A stretch of 64,000 nt of DNA from Sphingobium cupriresistens (GTDB taxonomy: Bacteria; Pseudomonadota; Alphaproteobacteria; Sphingomonadales; Sphingomonadaceae). The notes under the pieces are model-generated. The model saw only the letters and a list, made by a program, of their open reading frames with translations, was not told where the DNA came from and made no database searches. This document shows, one piece after another, positions 1 to 9,558 of the stretch. The position numbers and the translations under genes are program-made. The stretch spans positions 1 to 64,000 of the forward strand of contig NZ_SEOO01000006.1 of assembly GCF_004152865.1 (NCBI RefSeq). Reading direction: 5' to 3'. Positions within the stretch are counted from its first letter, which is position 1; the number at the start of each line of letters is the position of its first letter.

Positions 1-1
1 A

Positions 2-250
2 GACAAGCTGCGATCCGCCTTGGTTGGCATGGGCAAATGGACGATCGAAATCATCAAGCGATCGGACAAGGCGAAAGGCTTTCAGGTGCTGCCCCGCAGA
101 TGGGTGGTCGAACGAACTTTTGCCTGGCTCGGGCGCTGTCGTCGGCTCGCGAAAGACTGGGAGCGATCCATCGCCTCATCAACAGCTTGGGCCCTCATCG
201 CCTCAATCCGCATGCTCACACGCAGAACCGCAAGGTATTGTCAGAATTGA
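2..250 (+). CDS. IS5-family transposase, C-terminal part (cut by window edge)
   Basis: The frame is already open at the first bases of the window, so the N-terminus lies outside it. The visible part contains the motif [14 protein letters not shown] followed by a basic stretch, which is the conserved region around the catalytic glutamate of the DDE transposases of the IS5 group. The D residues of the triad are not visible. No terminal inverted repeat could be fixed, because only one end of the element is present. It sits directly upstream of an AT-richer accessory gene, so the two may have arrived together. Whether the transposase is intact cannot be judged from here. Confidence 0.8.
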   Translation, partial: DKLRSALVGMGKWTIEIIKRSDKAKGFQVLPRRWVVERTFAWLGRCRRLAKDWERSIASSTAWALIASIRMLTRRTARYCQN

Positions 251-292
251 GAAACTTCCGAATCCGGCTCTAAGGCTGAAAATCACTGGAAG

Positions 293-1012
293 ATGAGTCC
301 TATGCACATTAGAATAAATGCGCATGTTCTTTCTGACGTAGCTAGTAGGTTTTGTGACGAGGCCAAGTCCACTCAGTTTTTTGCTTTTGCAAATTCAAAT
401 TCTGCCTATCATTTCAATGAAGAATCCCCATTCGGCAATGAAGTAGGTGACTGCTTCCCGGACGCTTTGTTTGATATTGAAGAGGCTGCGAAATGTTTCT
501 CGCTATCCAGGTATACAGCCTGTGTTTATCATGTGATGCGCGCTGCGGAGAATGCCGTGGCGGTTCTCGCAGAAAGGCTGGGCGCAACATACCAAAGCAA
601 GAATGGCGAAACATTGTCTTGGGGTAAGCTTACGTCGAATATCAAAGCCAAGATTGATGAAATGGAGCGTGGAACAGATCAGGACGACTTGCTTCGTGCA
701 TATATGCTTCTGCACAGTTGCAACCGTGCCTATCGGACGAAAACGGCGCATCCCGGAATTAAGTATACGCAGGAAGAGGCCGACACTGTGTTACGATCGA
801 CAAAGTCATTTATGTCAGAGATGGCAGGGCTTGTTTCAAATTGGTGCCCCCCACCCGATAGTGCTGCCCCCCCCCCCCCCCCTGCGGCAGTCGACGGCGT
901 CGTGGATCATAAGCGGCATATCGGCAACAATCGCCCTTCACATCGCGGCTTTGCGCCCCTAATGTCCCGGCCGCTTTCCCTGCCAGTTACAAGGATATCA
1001 GACCGCTCATGA
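293..1012 (+). CDS. HEPN-like hypothetical protein with 3' end running through a poly-C tract
   Basis: Not assignable to a named gene. The translation has an all-helical look in residues 55-185: a segment starting [17 protein letters not shown], then [10 protein letters not shown], then RTKTAH (R148-x4-H153) and KYTQEEAD. The R-x4-H spacing is that of HEPN-domain ribonucleases, many of which are toxins or defence proteins; the functional reading is inference. The gene is visibly AT-richer than its surroundings, which suggests horizontal acquisition. After about residue 187 the frame passes through a 16-C run into what looks like the normal leader of pyrH, so the last 50 or so residues are probably not native. 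An alternative start lies at 302. Confidence 0.55.
   Translation: MSPMHIRINAHVLSDVASRFCDEAKSTQFFAFANSNSAYHFNEESPFGNEVGDCFPDALFDIEEAAKCFSLSRYTACVYHVMRAAENAVAVLAERLGATYQSKNGETLSWGKLTSNIKAKIDEMERGTDQDDLLRAYMLLHSCNRAYRTKTAHPGIKYTQEEADTVLRSTKSFMSEMAGLVSNWCPPPDSAAPPPPPAAVDGVVDHKRHIGNNRPSHRGFAPLMSRPLSLPVTRISDRS
867..882 (+). repeat. 16-base homopolymeric C tract
   Basis: An uninterrupted run of 16 C lies at the point where AT-richer accessory sequence gives way to GC-rich pyrH leader sequence. One frame continues to 1012, one stops after about ten codons, and one reaches a stop at 962. It could be a slippage-prone contingency tract, a recombination scar or an assembly problem. Confidence 0.85.
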
Positions 1013-1734
1013 CCCGGCCCGCCTACAAGCGTATCCTGTTGAAATTGTCCGGCGAAGTGCTGATGGGACAGGGGCAGTTCGGCATCGAGCCGGAAACCGT
1101 GGCCCGTGTCGCGGGCGAGATCGCGGCGGCCAAGGATGCCGGTTTCGAGATTTGCGTCGTCGTGGGCGGCGGCAATATCTTCCGTGGCCTGGCGGGGGCT
1201 GCGGCGGGATTCGACCGGGCGAGCGCCGATTATATGGGCATGTTGGCCACCGTCATGAACGCGCTGGCCGTGCAGAATGGTCTGGAGAAGCTGGGTTACG
1301 ACACGCGAGTCCAGTCGGCGATTCCGATGGCGTCGGTATGCGAACCCTATATAAGGCGCAAGGCGGAGCGGCATATGGAGAAAGGCCGGATCGTGATCTT
1401 CGCGGCCGGCACCGGCAGCCCCTATTTCACCACCGACACGACCGCAGCGCTGCGCGCGGCCGAAATGAATTGCGACGCGCTGTTCAAGGGCACCAGCGTC
1501 GATGGCGTGTATAATGCCGATCCCAAGAAGGTCGCCGATGCGATCCGTTACGACAGCATCAGCTTCGATCAGGTATTGAACGACAATCTCAAGGTGATGG
1601 ACGCGAGCGCCATCGCCCTGTGCCGCGAAAATGACATTCCCATCGTCGTGTTCAACATCCGCGAAACCGGTAATCTGGCCACGGTGCTAGCCGGGCAGGG
1701 TGTCGCGACGATCGTCCAGAATCAGGAGAGCTAA
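1009..1734 (+). CDS. pyrH: UMP kinase
   Basis: Phosphorylates UMP to UDP with ATP in cytosolic pyrimidine nucleotide synthesis; a hexameric amino-acid-kinase-fold enzyme. At 241 residues it has the usual bacterial length. KLSGE is at residues 12-16, GGGN at 53-56 and [11 protein letters not shown] at 134-144, all family signatures. It is followed after 2 bases by frr, the normal order. tsf, which usually precedes pyrH, is not seen; that side is occupied by accessory sequence, so the promoter feeding pyrH is uncertain. The ATG at 1009 is directly followed by the conserved N-terminal beta strand. Confidence 0.97.
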   Translation: MTRPAYKRILLKLSGEVLMGQGQFGIEPETVARVAGEIAAAKDAGFEICVVVGGGNIFRGLAGAAAGFDRASADYMGMLATVMNALAVQNGLEKLGYDTRVQSAIPMASVCEPYIRRKAERHMEKGRIVIFAAGTGSPYFTTDTTAALRAAEMNCDALFKGTSVDGVYNADPKKVADAIRYDSISFDQVLNDNLKVMDASAIALCRENDIPIVVFNIRETGNLATVLAGQGVATIVQNQES

Positions 1735-1736
1735 TC

Positions 1737-2294
1737 ATGGCCCAATATGACAAATCCGACCTTGAGCGCCGCATGGCCGGCGCGATCGAAGCGCTGCGCG
1801 GCGACCTGACCGGTCTGCGCACCGGCCGCGCCAACGTCCAGTTGCTCGATCCGGTGATGGTCACCGTCTATGGCGCGAACATGCCGCTCAATCAGGTCGC
1901 GACCGTCTCCGCGCCCGAACCGCGAATGTTGTCGGTGCAGGTATGGGACAAGACCAATGTCGGGCCGTGTGACAAGGCGATCCGATCGGCTGGCCTGGGC
2001 CTGAACCCCATCGTGGATGGCCAGACGCTGCGCCTGCCGATTCCAGACCTGACGGAAGAGCGTCGCAAGGAACTGGCCAAGCTGGCCAGCAAATATGCCG
2101 AAGGCGCGCGCATTGCGGTGCGCAACGTCCGCCGCGACGGCATGGACAGCCTGAAGACCGACGAGAAGAAGGGCGAAATCAGCGAGGACGAGCGCAAGCG
2201 CCTGGAAACCGAAGTCCAGAAGATGACCGATTCCACGATCGCGGATATCGATGCGCTGGCGACGTCGAAGGAAAAGGAAATCCTCGGCCAGTAA
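1737..2294 (+). CDS. frr: ribosome recycling factor
   Basis: Releases tRNA and mRNA from post-termination ribosomes together with EF-G. The 185-residue length is standard. The protein shows the L-shaped RRF hallmarks: an N-terminal helix with [19 protein letters not shown], then the small beta domain, then the charged C-terminal helices ([48 protein letters not shown]). It lies 2 bases downstream of pyrH and is almost certainly co-transcribed with it and with uppS. Confidence 0.97.
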   Translation: MAQYDKSDLERRMAGAIEALRGDLTGLRTGRANVQLLDPVMVTVYGANMPLNQVATVSAPEPRMLSVQVWDKTNVGPCDKAIRSAGLGLNPIVDGQTLRLPIPDLTEERRKELAKLASKYAEGARIAVRNVRRDGMDSLKTDEKKGEISEDERKRLETEVQKMTDSTIADIDALATSKEKEILGQ

Positions 2295-2337
2295 GCCGGG
2301 GCTTTCCTTTCGCGGCCAAAGCACGCATGTCTTCCTG

Positions 2338-3078
2338 ATGGCCACACAAGCCAAGCCCGATCTGACCAGCGTCGCGCCTGCCCATGGCGCGCGTCATGTC
2401 GCGATTATCATGGACGGCAATGGACGCTGGGCCAAGAAACGGCTGCTGCCGCGCGTGGCCGGGCATCGCGCCGGCGTGGAAGCGGTGCGCAAGGTGGCGC
2501 GGGCGGCGCAGGAACTGGGGCTGGAATGCCTGACGCTCTATGCCTTTTCCTCCGAAAACTGGAAACGGCCGGCGAGCGAGGTAGCGGACCTGATGGGCCT
2601 GCTGCGCCATTTCATCCAGTCCGATATCGACGAAATGCATGGGCATGGCGTGCGGTTGCGGGTCATCGGCGATTATCGCGCGCTGGAGCCTTCGCTGGTG
2701 ACGCTGATCGAAAGCGCGATGGCGCGGACGGCGGGCAATAGCGGGCCGATCGTCGCAATCGCGCTCAACTATGGCGCGCAGGACGAGATGGTGCAGGCGG
2801 TGCAGGCGCTGGCGGCGCGGGCGGCGGCGGGCGAGATTGCGGCCGATGCGATTGGCGCGGCGGATATCGATCGCGCGCTCTATACCGCCGACCTGCCGCC
2901 GCTGGACCTGATGATCCGCACATCGGGCGAGCAGCGGCTGAGCAATTTCATGCTGTGGCAGGCGGCCTATGCCGAGCTGTATTTCACCGACATGCTGTGG
3001 CCCGATTTCGACGGCCGGGCATTGGCCCAGGCGCTGGATGCTTTCCGATTGAGGGACCGCCGGTTCGGCGGATTGTGA
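2338..3078 (+). CDS. uppS: (di-trans,poly-cis)-decaprenyl/undecaprenyl diphosphate synthase
   Basis: Condenses isopentenyl diphosphate onto farnesyl diphosphate to make the undecaprenyl carrier for peptidoglycan and glycan export. From the ATG at 2338 the protein has 246 residues. The catalytic motif IIMDGNGRWAKKR has its aspartate at residue 26, SSENWKRP follows, and the C-terminal RTSGEQRLSNFMLWQ is typical. The open frame extends upstream to 2251 but overlaps frr there, so the inner start is preferred. It heads the envelope cluster with cdsA, dxr and rseP. Confidence 0.95.
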   Translation: MATQAKPDLTSVAPAHGARHVAIIMDGNGRWAKKRLLPRVAGHRAGVEAVRKVARAAQELGLECLTLYAFSSENWKRPASEVADLMGLLRHFIQSDIDEMHGHGVRLRVIGDYRALEPSLVTLIESAMARTAGNSGPIVAIALNYGAQDEMVQAVQALAARAAAGEIAADAIGAADIDRALYTADLPPLDLMIRTSGEQRLSNFMLWQAAYAELYFTDMLWPDFDGRALAQALDAFRLRDRRFGGL

Positions 3079-3084
3079 TCTGAC

Positions 3085-3864
3085 ATGAGTAGCGAATTGC
3101 GGACCCGCAGCATCGTGGGCGTCGCGCTGATCGCGGTGGCGCTGGGCGCGTTGCTGTCGGGCGGCCTGATCTTCTGGACGCTGCTGGTGGTGGCGGGCGT
3201 GCTGATGCAGGGCGAATGGGGCGACCTGACCGGGGCGACCCCGGAGCAGCGCAAGGCGGCGATGTTCGCCGTGTCGATCCCGCTGGCCTTGCTATGCCCC
3301 TATGCGGCCGGAATCGATTGGCCGGTGCTGATCGCAGGCGCGGCGGCATTCTTCTTCATCCTGTTCACCAGCCGCAGCCTGAAGCTGGCGCTGGGCATCC
3401 CCTATGTCTGCCTGCCGATCGTGGCGTTGCTGTTCCTGCGCGGGCAGGCGCCCTATGCCTATGGGCTGTTGCTGGCCTTCTGGACGCTGGGGCTGGTGTG
3501 GGCGACGGACATCGGCGCCTATTTCGCCGGCCGGTCGATCGGCGGGCCGAAGCTCGCGCCACGGGTCAGCCCGTCCAAGACCTGGGCGGGGCTGGCGGGC
3601 GGCGTGCTGGCGGCGCTGGTGCTGGGGTTCCTGCTGCATCGCTTCGCCGACCTGCCGATCCAGCTGGCCGCGGCGAGCGGCGTGCTGGCGGTGGCGGCGC
3701 AACTGGGCGACCTGCTGGAAAGCGGGATGAAGCGCAAGGCGGGGGTGAAGGATAGCGGCACGTTGTTGCCCGGCCATGGCGGGGTGATGGACCGGCTGGA
3801 CGGGGTGGCGACCGCCGCGCCGCTGGCGGCCTTGCTCTATATCCTGCTGGTGCAGGGCGGATGA
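3085..3864 (+). CDS. cdsA: phosphatidate cytidylyltransferase
   Basis: Inner-membrane enzyme making CDP-diacylglycerol from phosphatidate and CTP, the branch point of phospholipid synthesis. The 259 residues are largely hydrophobic with several membrane segments. The C-terminal third carries KRKAGVKDSGTLLPGHGG followed by VMDRLDG, the CDP-alcohol cytidylyltransferase signature. The stop overlaps the dxr start by 4 bases (ATGA), suggesting translational coupling. Confidence 0.95.
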   Translation: MSSELRTRSIVGVALIAVALGALLSGGLIFWTLLVVAGVLMQGEWGDLTGATPEQRKAAMFAVSIPLALLCPYAAGIDWPVLIAGAAAFFFILFTSRSLKLALGIPYVCLPIVALLFLRGQAPYAYGLLLAFWTLGLVWATDIGAYFAGRSIGGPKLAPRVSPSKTWAGLAGGVLAALVLGFLLHRFADLPIQLAAASGVLAVAAQLGDLLESGMKRKAGVKDSGTLLPGHGGVMDRLDGVATAAPLAALLYILLVQGG

Positions 3865-5018
3865 AGCGGGTTTCGATATTCGGCGCGACCGGGTCGGTCG
3901 GCTTGTCGACGCTGGACCTGATCCGGCGCGCGCCCGACGATTATAAGGTCGTCGCGCTGACCGCGAACAGCGATGTGGACAGTTTGGCGGCCCTGGCGCG
4001 CGAGACGGGCGCGCAGGTCGCCGTGATCGGGCAGGCGCGGCTGCATGGGGCGCTCAAGGCGGCGCTGGCCGGGTCGGGTGTCGAGGCAGCGGCAGGCGAG
4101 GAAGCGCTGGTCGAGGCGGCGGCGATGGACGCGGACTGGACCATGGCGGCGATTATGGGCTGTGCGGGCTTGCGGCCGACCATGGCGGCGCTGAAGGCCG
4201 GGCGCACGGTGGCGCTGGCCAACAAGGAGTCGCTGGTGTCGGCGGGCGCGCTGATGATGGAGGCCGCGGCCGCATCTGGCGCCACATTGCTGCCGGTGGA
4301 CAGCGAGCATAATGCGATTTTCCAGTGCCTTGCCGGCAGTAGCTTGGACGATGTCGCAAGGATCACCCTGACCGCGAGCGGCGGGCCGTTCCGTACCCGC
4401 AGCCGGGCGGAGATGGCCGACATCACTCCGGCGCAGGCGGTGGCGCATCCCAATTGGTCGATGGGCGCGAAGATCAGCGTCGACAGCGCGACGATGATGA
4501 ACAAGGGACTGGAACTGATCGAGGCGGCGCATCTGTTTCCTGTCGGCCTCGACCGGATCGAGATATTGGTTCACCCGCAATCGGTGATTCACTCGATGGT
4601 CGAATATCGCGACCGGTCGACGCTGGCGCAGTTGGGGTCGCCCGACATGCGGATTCCGATCGCCCATGCGCTGGCCTGGCCGCAGCGGATCGCGACGCCA
4701 TGCCAGCCGCTGGATCTCGCACGCATTGGCAGGCTCGATTTCGAAGCACCTGATATGGAACGCTTTCCGGCGCTGCGCCTGGCGCGGCAGGCGGCCGAAG
4801 CGGGCGGCGCGATGCCCGCGATTTTGAACGCGGCCAATGAAGTGGCGGTCGCCGCTTTCCTGGCGGGGCAGATCGGCTTCCTTGATATCGCCATGATTGT
4901 AGAGGATGTGTTGAACCGTTATAGCGCGGCCAGCCCCTCTGCGATCGATGATGTGCTGGCGGCGGACGGACAGGCGCGTCAAGAAGCGGGCCTAGTGATG
5001 GAAAGATTGACGGCTTGA
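3861..5018 (+). CDS. dxr: 1-deoxy-D-xylulose 5-phosphate reductoisomerase
   Basis: Second step of the MEP isoprenoid pathway: NADPH-dependent conversion of DXP to MEP. The 385 residues match the family. The NADPH-binding GATGSVGLSTLDLIRR begins at residue 8; SEHNAIFQCL and VHPQSVIHSMVEY are the metal- and substrate-binding segments. It overlaps cdsA upstream and the TTG start of rseP downstream by 4 bases. Its product feeds the isoprenoid supply used by uppS in the same cluster and ispA at 25435. Confidence 0.96.
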   Translation: MKRVSIFGATGSVGLSTLDLIRRAPDDYKVVALTANSDVDSLAALARETGAQVAVIGQARLHGALKAALAGSGVEAAAGEEALVEAAAMDADWTMAAIMGCAGLRPTMAALKAGRTVALANKESLVSAGALMMEAAAASGATLLPVDSEHNAIFQCLAGSSLDDVARITLTASGGPFRTRSRAEMADITPAQAVAHPNWSMGAKISVDSATMMNKGLELIEAAHLFPVGLDRIEILVHPQSVIHSMVEYRDRSTLAQLGSPDMRIPIAHALAWPQRIATPCQPLDLARIGRLDFEAPDMERFPALRLARQAAEAGGAMPAILNAANEVAVAAFLAGQIGFLDIAMIVEDVLNRYSAASPSAIDDVLAADGQARQEAGLVMERLTA

Positions 5019-6148
5019 TCCACAATCCTGGTTTCCTGCTGACCGCACTCGCCTTTGTGGCGGTCATCGGACCGCTCGTCTTCGTCCATGAGCTGGGCCA
5101 TTATCTGGTCGGCCGCTGGTGCGGGGTGAAGGCGGAGGCGTTCTCGATCGGCTTCGGGCCGGAGCTGTTCGCCTGGGTCGACAAGCGCGGCACCCGCTGG
5201 CGCGTCGCGGCGTTGCCGCTGGGCGGCTATGTCCGCTTCAAGGGCGACATGAACGCGGCGAGCATGACCGATCCGGCCTGGCTGGAAATGTCGGCCAAGG
5301 ACCGGGCGGAAAGCTTTCCCGCCAAGCCGCTGTGGCAGCGCGCCGCGATCGTCGCGGCCGGGCCGGCGATCAATTTCCTGTTCGCGATCCTCATTCTGGC
5401 GACCTTCGCCTTCGTCCATGGCGAAAGCCGGACGCCGGCGGTGGCGGGCATGGTGCAGCCGGGTAGCGCGGCGGCGGCGGCGGGCATCAAGGCGGGCGAC
5501 CGGATCGTGTCGCTGGGCGGCCGTGACATGGCGACCTTCGACGATATCCGCCTCTATGCGCAGATCCGCCCCGGCGAGCCGGTGGCGATGGTGATCGAGC
5601 GCGACGGCAAGACCTTCGCGCGCGACGGCAAGATCGGCAGCGTCACAGAGGATGACGGGTTCGGCAACACGTTCCAGATCGGTCGGCTGGGCCTGGCCCC
5701 CGGCGATCCGGTGGTCGAGCCGGTAAGCCTGCTGCGCGCGCCGGTCGTCGCGGTCGAGCGCACCGGGCAAATCGTGCGCACGATGGTCGAGACGATGGGC
5801 CAGATATTCACTGGCGGCCGTTCGGTCAAGGAACTGGGCGGGCCGTTGAAGATCGCGCAGGTTTCGGGACAGGCGGCGACGCTGGGCATCGAAAGCTTCA
5901 TCTTCTTCGCCGCGCTCATCTCGATTAACTTGGGGTTCATCAACCTCTTGCCAATTCCCATGCTGGATGGCGGGCATCTGCTCTTTTACGGGATCGAGGC
6001 GGTGCAGCGGCGGCCGGTCAGCGCACAGGCGCAGGAATGGGCCTATCGGTCCGGCCTGGCGGTGCTGATGGCGATGATGCTGCTGGTGACTTTCAACGAT
6101 TTGTCGTCTTTCGGGCTTTGGAAGAGTCTGTCCGGCTTGATCGGTTGA
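5015..6148 (+). CDS. rseP: site-2 RIP zinc metalloprotease
   Basis: Intramembrane protease of the S2P class, which in other bacteria cleaves anti-sigma factors and signal-peptide remnants. Of the 377 residues, VHELGH places the zinc-binding HELGH at residues 25-29, in the first membrane helix. A PDZ-type segment lies around residues 120-200. The second conserved motif NLLPIPMLDGGH is near residues 310-322. The start appears to be TTG at 5015, inside the dxr stop; it gives the N-terminal helix directly. It precedes bamA, the usual arrangement. Confidence 0.95.
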   Translation: MIHNPGFLLTALAFVAVIGPLVFVHELGHYLVGRWCGVKAEAFSIGFGPELFAWVDKRGTRWRVAALPLGGYVRFKGDMNAASMTDPAWLEMSAKDRAESFPAKPLWQRAAIVAAGPAINFLFAILILATFAFVHGESRTPAVAGMVQPGSAAAAAGIKAGDRIVSLGGRDMATFDDIRLYAQIRPGEPVAMVIERDGKTFARDGKIGSVTEDDGFGNTFQIGRLGLAPGDPVVEPVSLLRAPVVAVERTGQIVRTMVETMGQIFTGGRSVKELGGPLKIAQVSGQAATLGIESFIFFAALISINLGFINLLPIPMLDGGHLLFYGIEAVQRRPVSAQAQEWAYRSGLAVLMAMMLLVTFNDLSSFGLWKSLSGLIG

Positions 6149-6236
6149 CGCGCATCGGGCAGGGAAGCCCGGTTTGGCGTCGTCTGTGTCGGCGGAAACA
6201 TTGTATCGGAATTTTGAGGTGAAGCGGGTGACAGCG

Positions 6237-8903
6237 ATGAAGAGCAGCTTGAGGCAGCGCCCGGTCGTGGCCGCCCTGTTGGCGACGACCATGATCGCAG
6301 GACTGCCCGCAGTCCCGGCGATGGCGCAGCAGGCGCCCGCAGCCCCGCTGGCGGCCCCGGCATCCACCCCGGCCCCGGTCGTGGCCGCGCCCCAGGGCAC
6401 GATCCGTGCGATCACCGTCACCGGCACCCAGCGGCTGGAGCCGGACACGGTCCTGTCCTACACGAAGCTGCGCATCGGCCAGCCCTATAGCCAGGAGAGC
6501 CTGGATCAGGGCCTGCGCGACCTGTACGAGACGGAATTGTTCTCCGATGTCCAGATTCGCAACGACAATGGGTCGCTCACCGTCGAGGTGAAGGAGAACC
6601 CGGTCATCAACCGTATCGTCCTGGAAGGTAATAAGCGCCTGAAGGAAGACAAGATCCGGCCTGAAATCAAACTGGCCCCGCGCCAGATTTACACCCGGTC
6701 CAAGGTGCGCGCCGACGTGGCCCGCATCGTAGAGCTGTATCGCCGCCAGGGCCGCTTCGCCGCGACGATCGAGCCGAAGATGGTGCAGCTGGACCAGAAT
6801 CGCGTCGACATCGTGTTCGAGATTTCGGAAGGGCCCAAGTCCAAGGTCCGCCAGATCAATATCATCGGCAACGACAAGTTCAAGGACGGCGAACTGCGCA
6901 GCCAGATGGTGACCAAGCAGTCGCGCTGGTTCCGCCTGTTTTCGTCGGGCACCAGCTATGATCCTGATCGCCTGGCCTATGATCAACAGAAGCTGCGTCA
7001 ATTCTACCTGACCGAAGGCTATGCCGATTTCCGCGTGATTTCCGCCGTGGCGGAACTGACGCCGGACAAGCAGGACTTCATCATCACCTATGTCGTGGAA
7101 GAAGGCGACCGCTACAAATTCGGCGACGTGAAGGTCGAATCCGACATTCGCGACCTGTCGGGCGACCTGCTGACCAAGCGCCTGCCGATGAAGAAGGGCG
7201 ACTGGTACAACGCCAAGCAGGTCGAGGACACGGTCGATACGCTCAGCGAGACGGCTGGCCTCTTCGGCTATGCCTTCGCCGACGTGTCGCCCGACTTCAA
7301 TCGCGAGAAGGAATCGCTGACGATGGGGATCAACTTCCGCATCGCCAACGCGCCGCGTGTCTATGTCGAGCGGGTCGACATCAACGGCAATACGCTGACC
7401 CAGGACAAGGTCGTGCGCCGCGAGTTCCGCCTGGCCGAAGGCGACGCCTTCAACAGCTTCCTGGTGAAGCGGTCGAAGGACCGGATCAATTCGCTTGGCT
7501 TCTTCCAGGAGAAGCTGGACGTCGAGCAGAAGCCCGGTTCCGCGCCCGACCGCATCATCCTGGAAACCAATGTGCAGGAAAAATCGACCGGCGAATTGTC
7601 GCTGTCGGCCGGTTTTTCTTCGCTGGAACGCTTCATCGTGTCGGCGTCGATCACGCAGCGCAACTTCCGCGGCAAGGGCCAGGAACTGCGTACCTCGGTC
7701 AATTATTCGGCCTATAGCAAGTCGGTGGAGGTCGGGTTCACCGAACCCTATTTCATGGACAAGAATATCGCGCTGGGCGGCGACATCTATCGTCGCGACC
7801 TGAACAGCTTCCGCTATCTGACCAATAACGATCGCGACACGACCTACGAACAGACCACCACCGGCTTCCAGTTGCGCGCGGGCGTGCCGATTACCGAATA
7901 TATGTCGCTGGCGCTGCGCTACAGCCTCAATTTCGACGATGTGACGCTCGACAAGGATACTTATTATTCCGATACGGACGGCGATGGCACGACCGAGTGC
8001 GATCCGCTGCTGGCGGGCCGCTATCTGTGCGACGCGATCGGCAAGCGCACGACATCTTCGCTCGGCTATTCGCTGATCTACGACACGCGCGATAACCGCA
8101 TCCGTCCGACGCGCGGCCAGAATGTCACGCTGAGCCAGGATTTCGCGGGTCTGGGCGGCAGCGTGAAATATGTCCGCACCCGTTTGTCCGCGTCCAAATA
8201 TGTGCCCTTGGGTAGCGGCTTCATCTTCTCGCTGTCGGGCGAGGGTGGTTACATCCACAGCCTGGAAGGGGAACGACGCGATTCGACGGGGCAGTTGGTC
8301 GACAAGATCCGCCTGACCGACCGCTTCTTCCTGGGCGAACCCCAGTTCCGCGGTTTCGACATTCGCGGCGTCGGCCCACGCGTGAAGCGCTATTATCTGA
8401 CGGCCGAAACCAACGAAGCCGGGACTACCACCGGCTACGTCAAGAGCAACGGCAACAACAATGTTTCCGACGACGCATTGGGCGGCAAGATCTATTATCT
8501 CGCCCGCGCCGAAATCGAAATTCCGTTGGGGTCGGGCGCGCGCGAAATGGGTCTGCGGCCTTCGATCTTCATGGATGCAGGCGCCGTCGCCGGATTGAAG
8601 AATCCCGGCACGATCGACTTTGCCGGCTATTGCGCACCCGGAACCGGCGCAGCGGGAACGACCACGGTCAAGGCCGGGGGCACGCCCTATGCGCCGACTT
8701 GCCCGACCAACTACAGCTTCTCCGGCGGCAATTTCGTGGAAGAATATCTCGGCGACACGCTCAAGCCGCGTCTGTCGGTGGGCTTTGGCGTCAACTGGAA
8801 CTCGCCCTTCGGCCCGTTCCGCATCGACATCGCCAAGGCCCTGTTGAAAGAACCAGGGGACGACAACAAGCTCATCACCTTCAACGTAGGGACTCAATTC
8901 TGA
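6237..8903 (+). CDS. bamA: outer membrane protein assembly factor BamA
   Basis: Core of the BAM complex that folds and inserts outer-membrane beta barrels. From the ATG at 6237 it has 888 residues, with a signal peptide ending PAVPAMA|QQ and an Ala/Pro-rich linker. POTRA repeats follow (first begins near IRAITVTGTQRLEPDTV), then a C-terminal 16-strand-type barrel ending in phenylalanine (FNVGTQF), the classic C-terminal signal. GTG at 6228 is a possible alternative start, since a GAGGTG ribosome-binding sequence sits just before it. The open frame extends to 6174, but that adds residues before the signal peptide. Confidence 0.96.
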   Translation: MKSSLRQRPVVAALLATTMIAGLPAVPAMAQQAPAAPLAAPASTPAPVVAAPQGTIRAITVTGTQRLEPDTVLSYTKLRIGQPYSQESLDQGLRDLYETELFSDVQIRNDNGSLTVEVKENPVINRIVLEGNKRLKEDKIRPEIKLAPRQIYTRSKVRADVARIVELYRRQGRFAATIEPKMVQLDQNRVDIVFEISEGPKSKVRQINIIGNDKFKDGELRSQMVTKQSRWFRLFSSGTSYDPDRLAYDQQKLRQFYLTEGYADFRVISAVAELTPDKQDFIITYVVEEGDRYKFGDVKVESDIRDLSGDLLTKRLPMKKGDWYNAKQVEDTVDTLSETAGLFGYAFADVSPDFNREKESLTMGINFRIANAPRVYVERVDINGNTLTQDKVVRREFRLAEGDAFNSFLVKRSKDRINSLGFFQEKLDVEQKPGSAPDRIILETNVQEKSTGELSLSAGFSSLERFIVSASITQRNFRGKGQELRTSVNYSAYSKSVEVGFTEPYFMDKNIALGGDIYRRDLNSFRYLTNNDRDTTYEQTTTGFQLRAGVPITEYMSLALRYSLNFDDVTLDKDTYYSDTDGDGTTECDPLLAGRYLCDAIGKRTTSSLGYSLIYDTRDNRIRPTRGQNVTLSQDFAGLGGSVKYVRTRLSASKYVPLGSGFIFSLSGEGGYIHSLEGERRDSTGQLVDKIRLTDRFFLGEPQFRGFDIRGVGPRVKRYYLTAETNEAGTTTGYVKSNGNNNVSDDALGGKIYYLARAEIEIPLGSGAREMGLRPSIFMDAGAVAGLKNPGTIDFAGYCAPGTGAAGTTTVKAGGTPYAPTCPTNYSFSGGNFVEEYLGDTLKPRLSVGFGVNWNSPFGPFRIDIAKALLKEPGDDNKLITFNVGTQF

Positions 8904-9553
8904 TGCAGACGATTTTCAAGGCCGCAGCGCTCGTTTTCGCGCCCATGACCGCCATCGCCATGACCGCCGTTCCGGCCGTCGCCCAGACCAAGCAGGGCCT
9001 GGCCGTGGTCGACCTGGAGGAAGCCGTCGCCAAGAGCACGGCCTTCACCACCGCGATCAGCCAGATGCAGACCACCTACAAGCCGCAGATCGACGCGCTG
9101 AACACGCGCCGCACCGCGATCGAAACGGACCTGAAGACCAAGGGTGATGCCCTGCAAGCCGCGCTGAAGGCCGCCGCGAACAAGCCGACCCCGGCGATCG
9201 AAACCCAGTATCAGCAATATCAGCAGGCCCAGCAGGCCGGTCAGGCCGAATTGCAGCGCATGAGCCAGCCGATCAGCCTGGCCCGCGCCTATGTCGAGGA
9301 ACAGATCGTCGCCAAGCTGGACGACGCGCTGAAGGCCGCGACCGCCAAGACCAAGTCGGAAATCGTGTTCAAGAAGGCCGCGACCGAAAGCTTCGGCGCG
9401 GGCGCGGACATCACTCCTGCCGTCACCACCGAACTGAACGCCCTGGTCCCCAGCGCGTCGATCACCCCGCCCGCCGGCTGGCAGCCCGGTGGCCGTCAGG
9501 GCCAGGCGGCTCCCGCTCCGGCGACCCCGGCGCAGGCGCCCAAGTCGCGCTGA
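8903..9553 (+). CDS. skp: periplasmic OmpH/Skp-family chaperone
   Basis: Holdase that keeps unfolded outer-membrane proteins soluble on the way to BamA. The 216 residues start with a signal peptide ending PAVAQ, followed by a beta strand ([11 protein letters not shown]). A long helical, charged, coiled-coil-like region with many K, Q and A follows, then a Pro/Gly/Gln-rich tail. The ATG overlaps the bamA stop (TGATG), so the two are translationally coupled. The open frame extends upstream inside bamA but lacks a signal peptide there. Confidence 0.9.
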   Translation: MQTIFKAAALVFAPMTAIAMTAVPAVAQTKQGLAVVDLEEAVAKSTAFTTAISQMQTTYKPQIDALNTRRTAIETDLKTKGDALQAALKAAANKPTPAIETQYQQYQQAQQAGQAELQRMSQPISLARAYVEEQIVAKLDDALKAATAKTKSEIVFKKAATESFGAGADITPAVTTELNALVPSASITPPAGWQPGGRQGQAAPAPATPAQAPKSR

Positions 9554-9558
9554 TAAAA

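Noticed and set aside
6093..8897. Long minus-strand open frame opposite bamA (934 codons)
   Set aside because: It mirrors a high-GC gene; it has no family motifs, no ribosome-binding site, and bamA on the other strand is certain.
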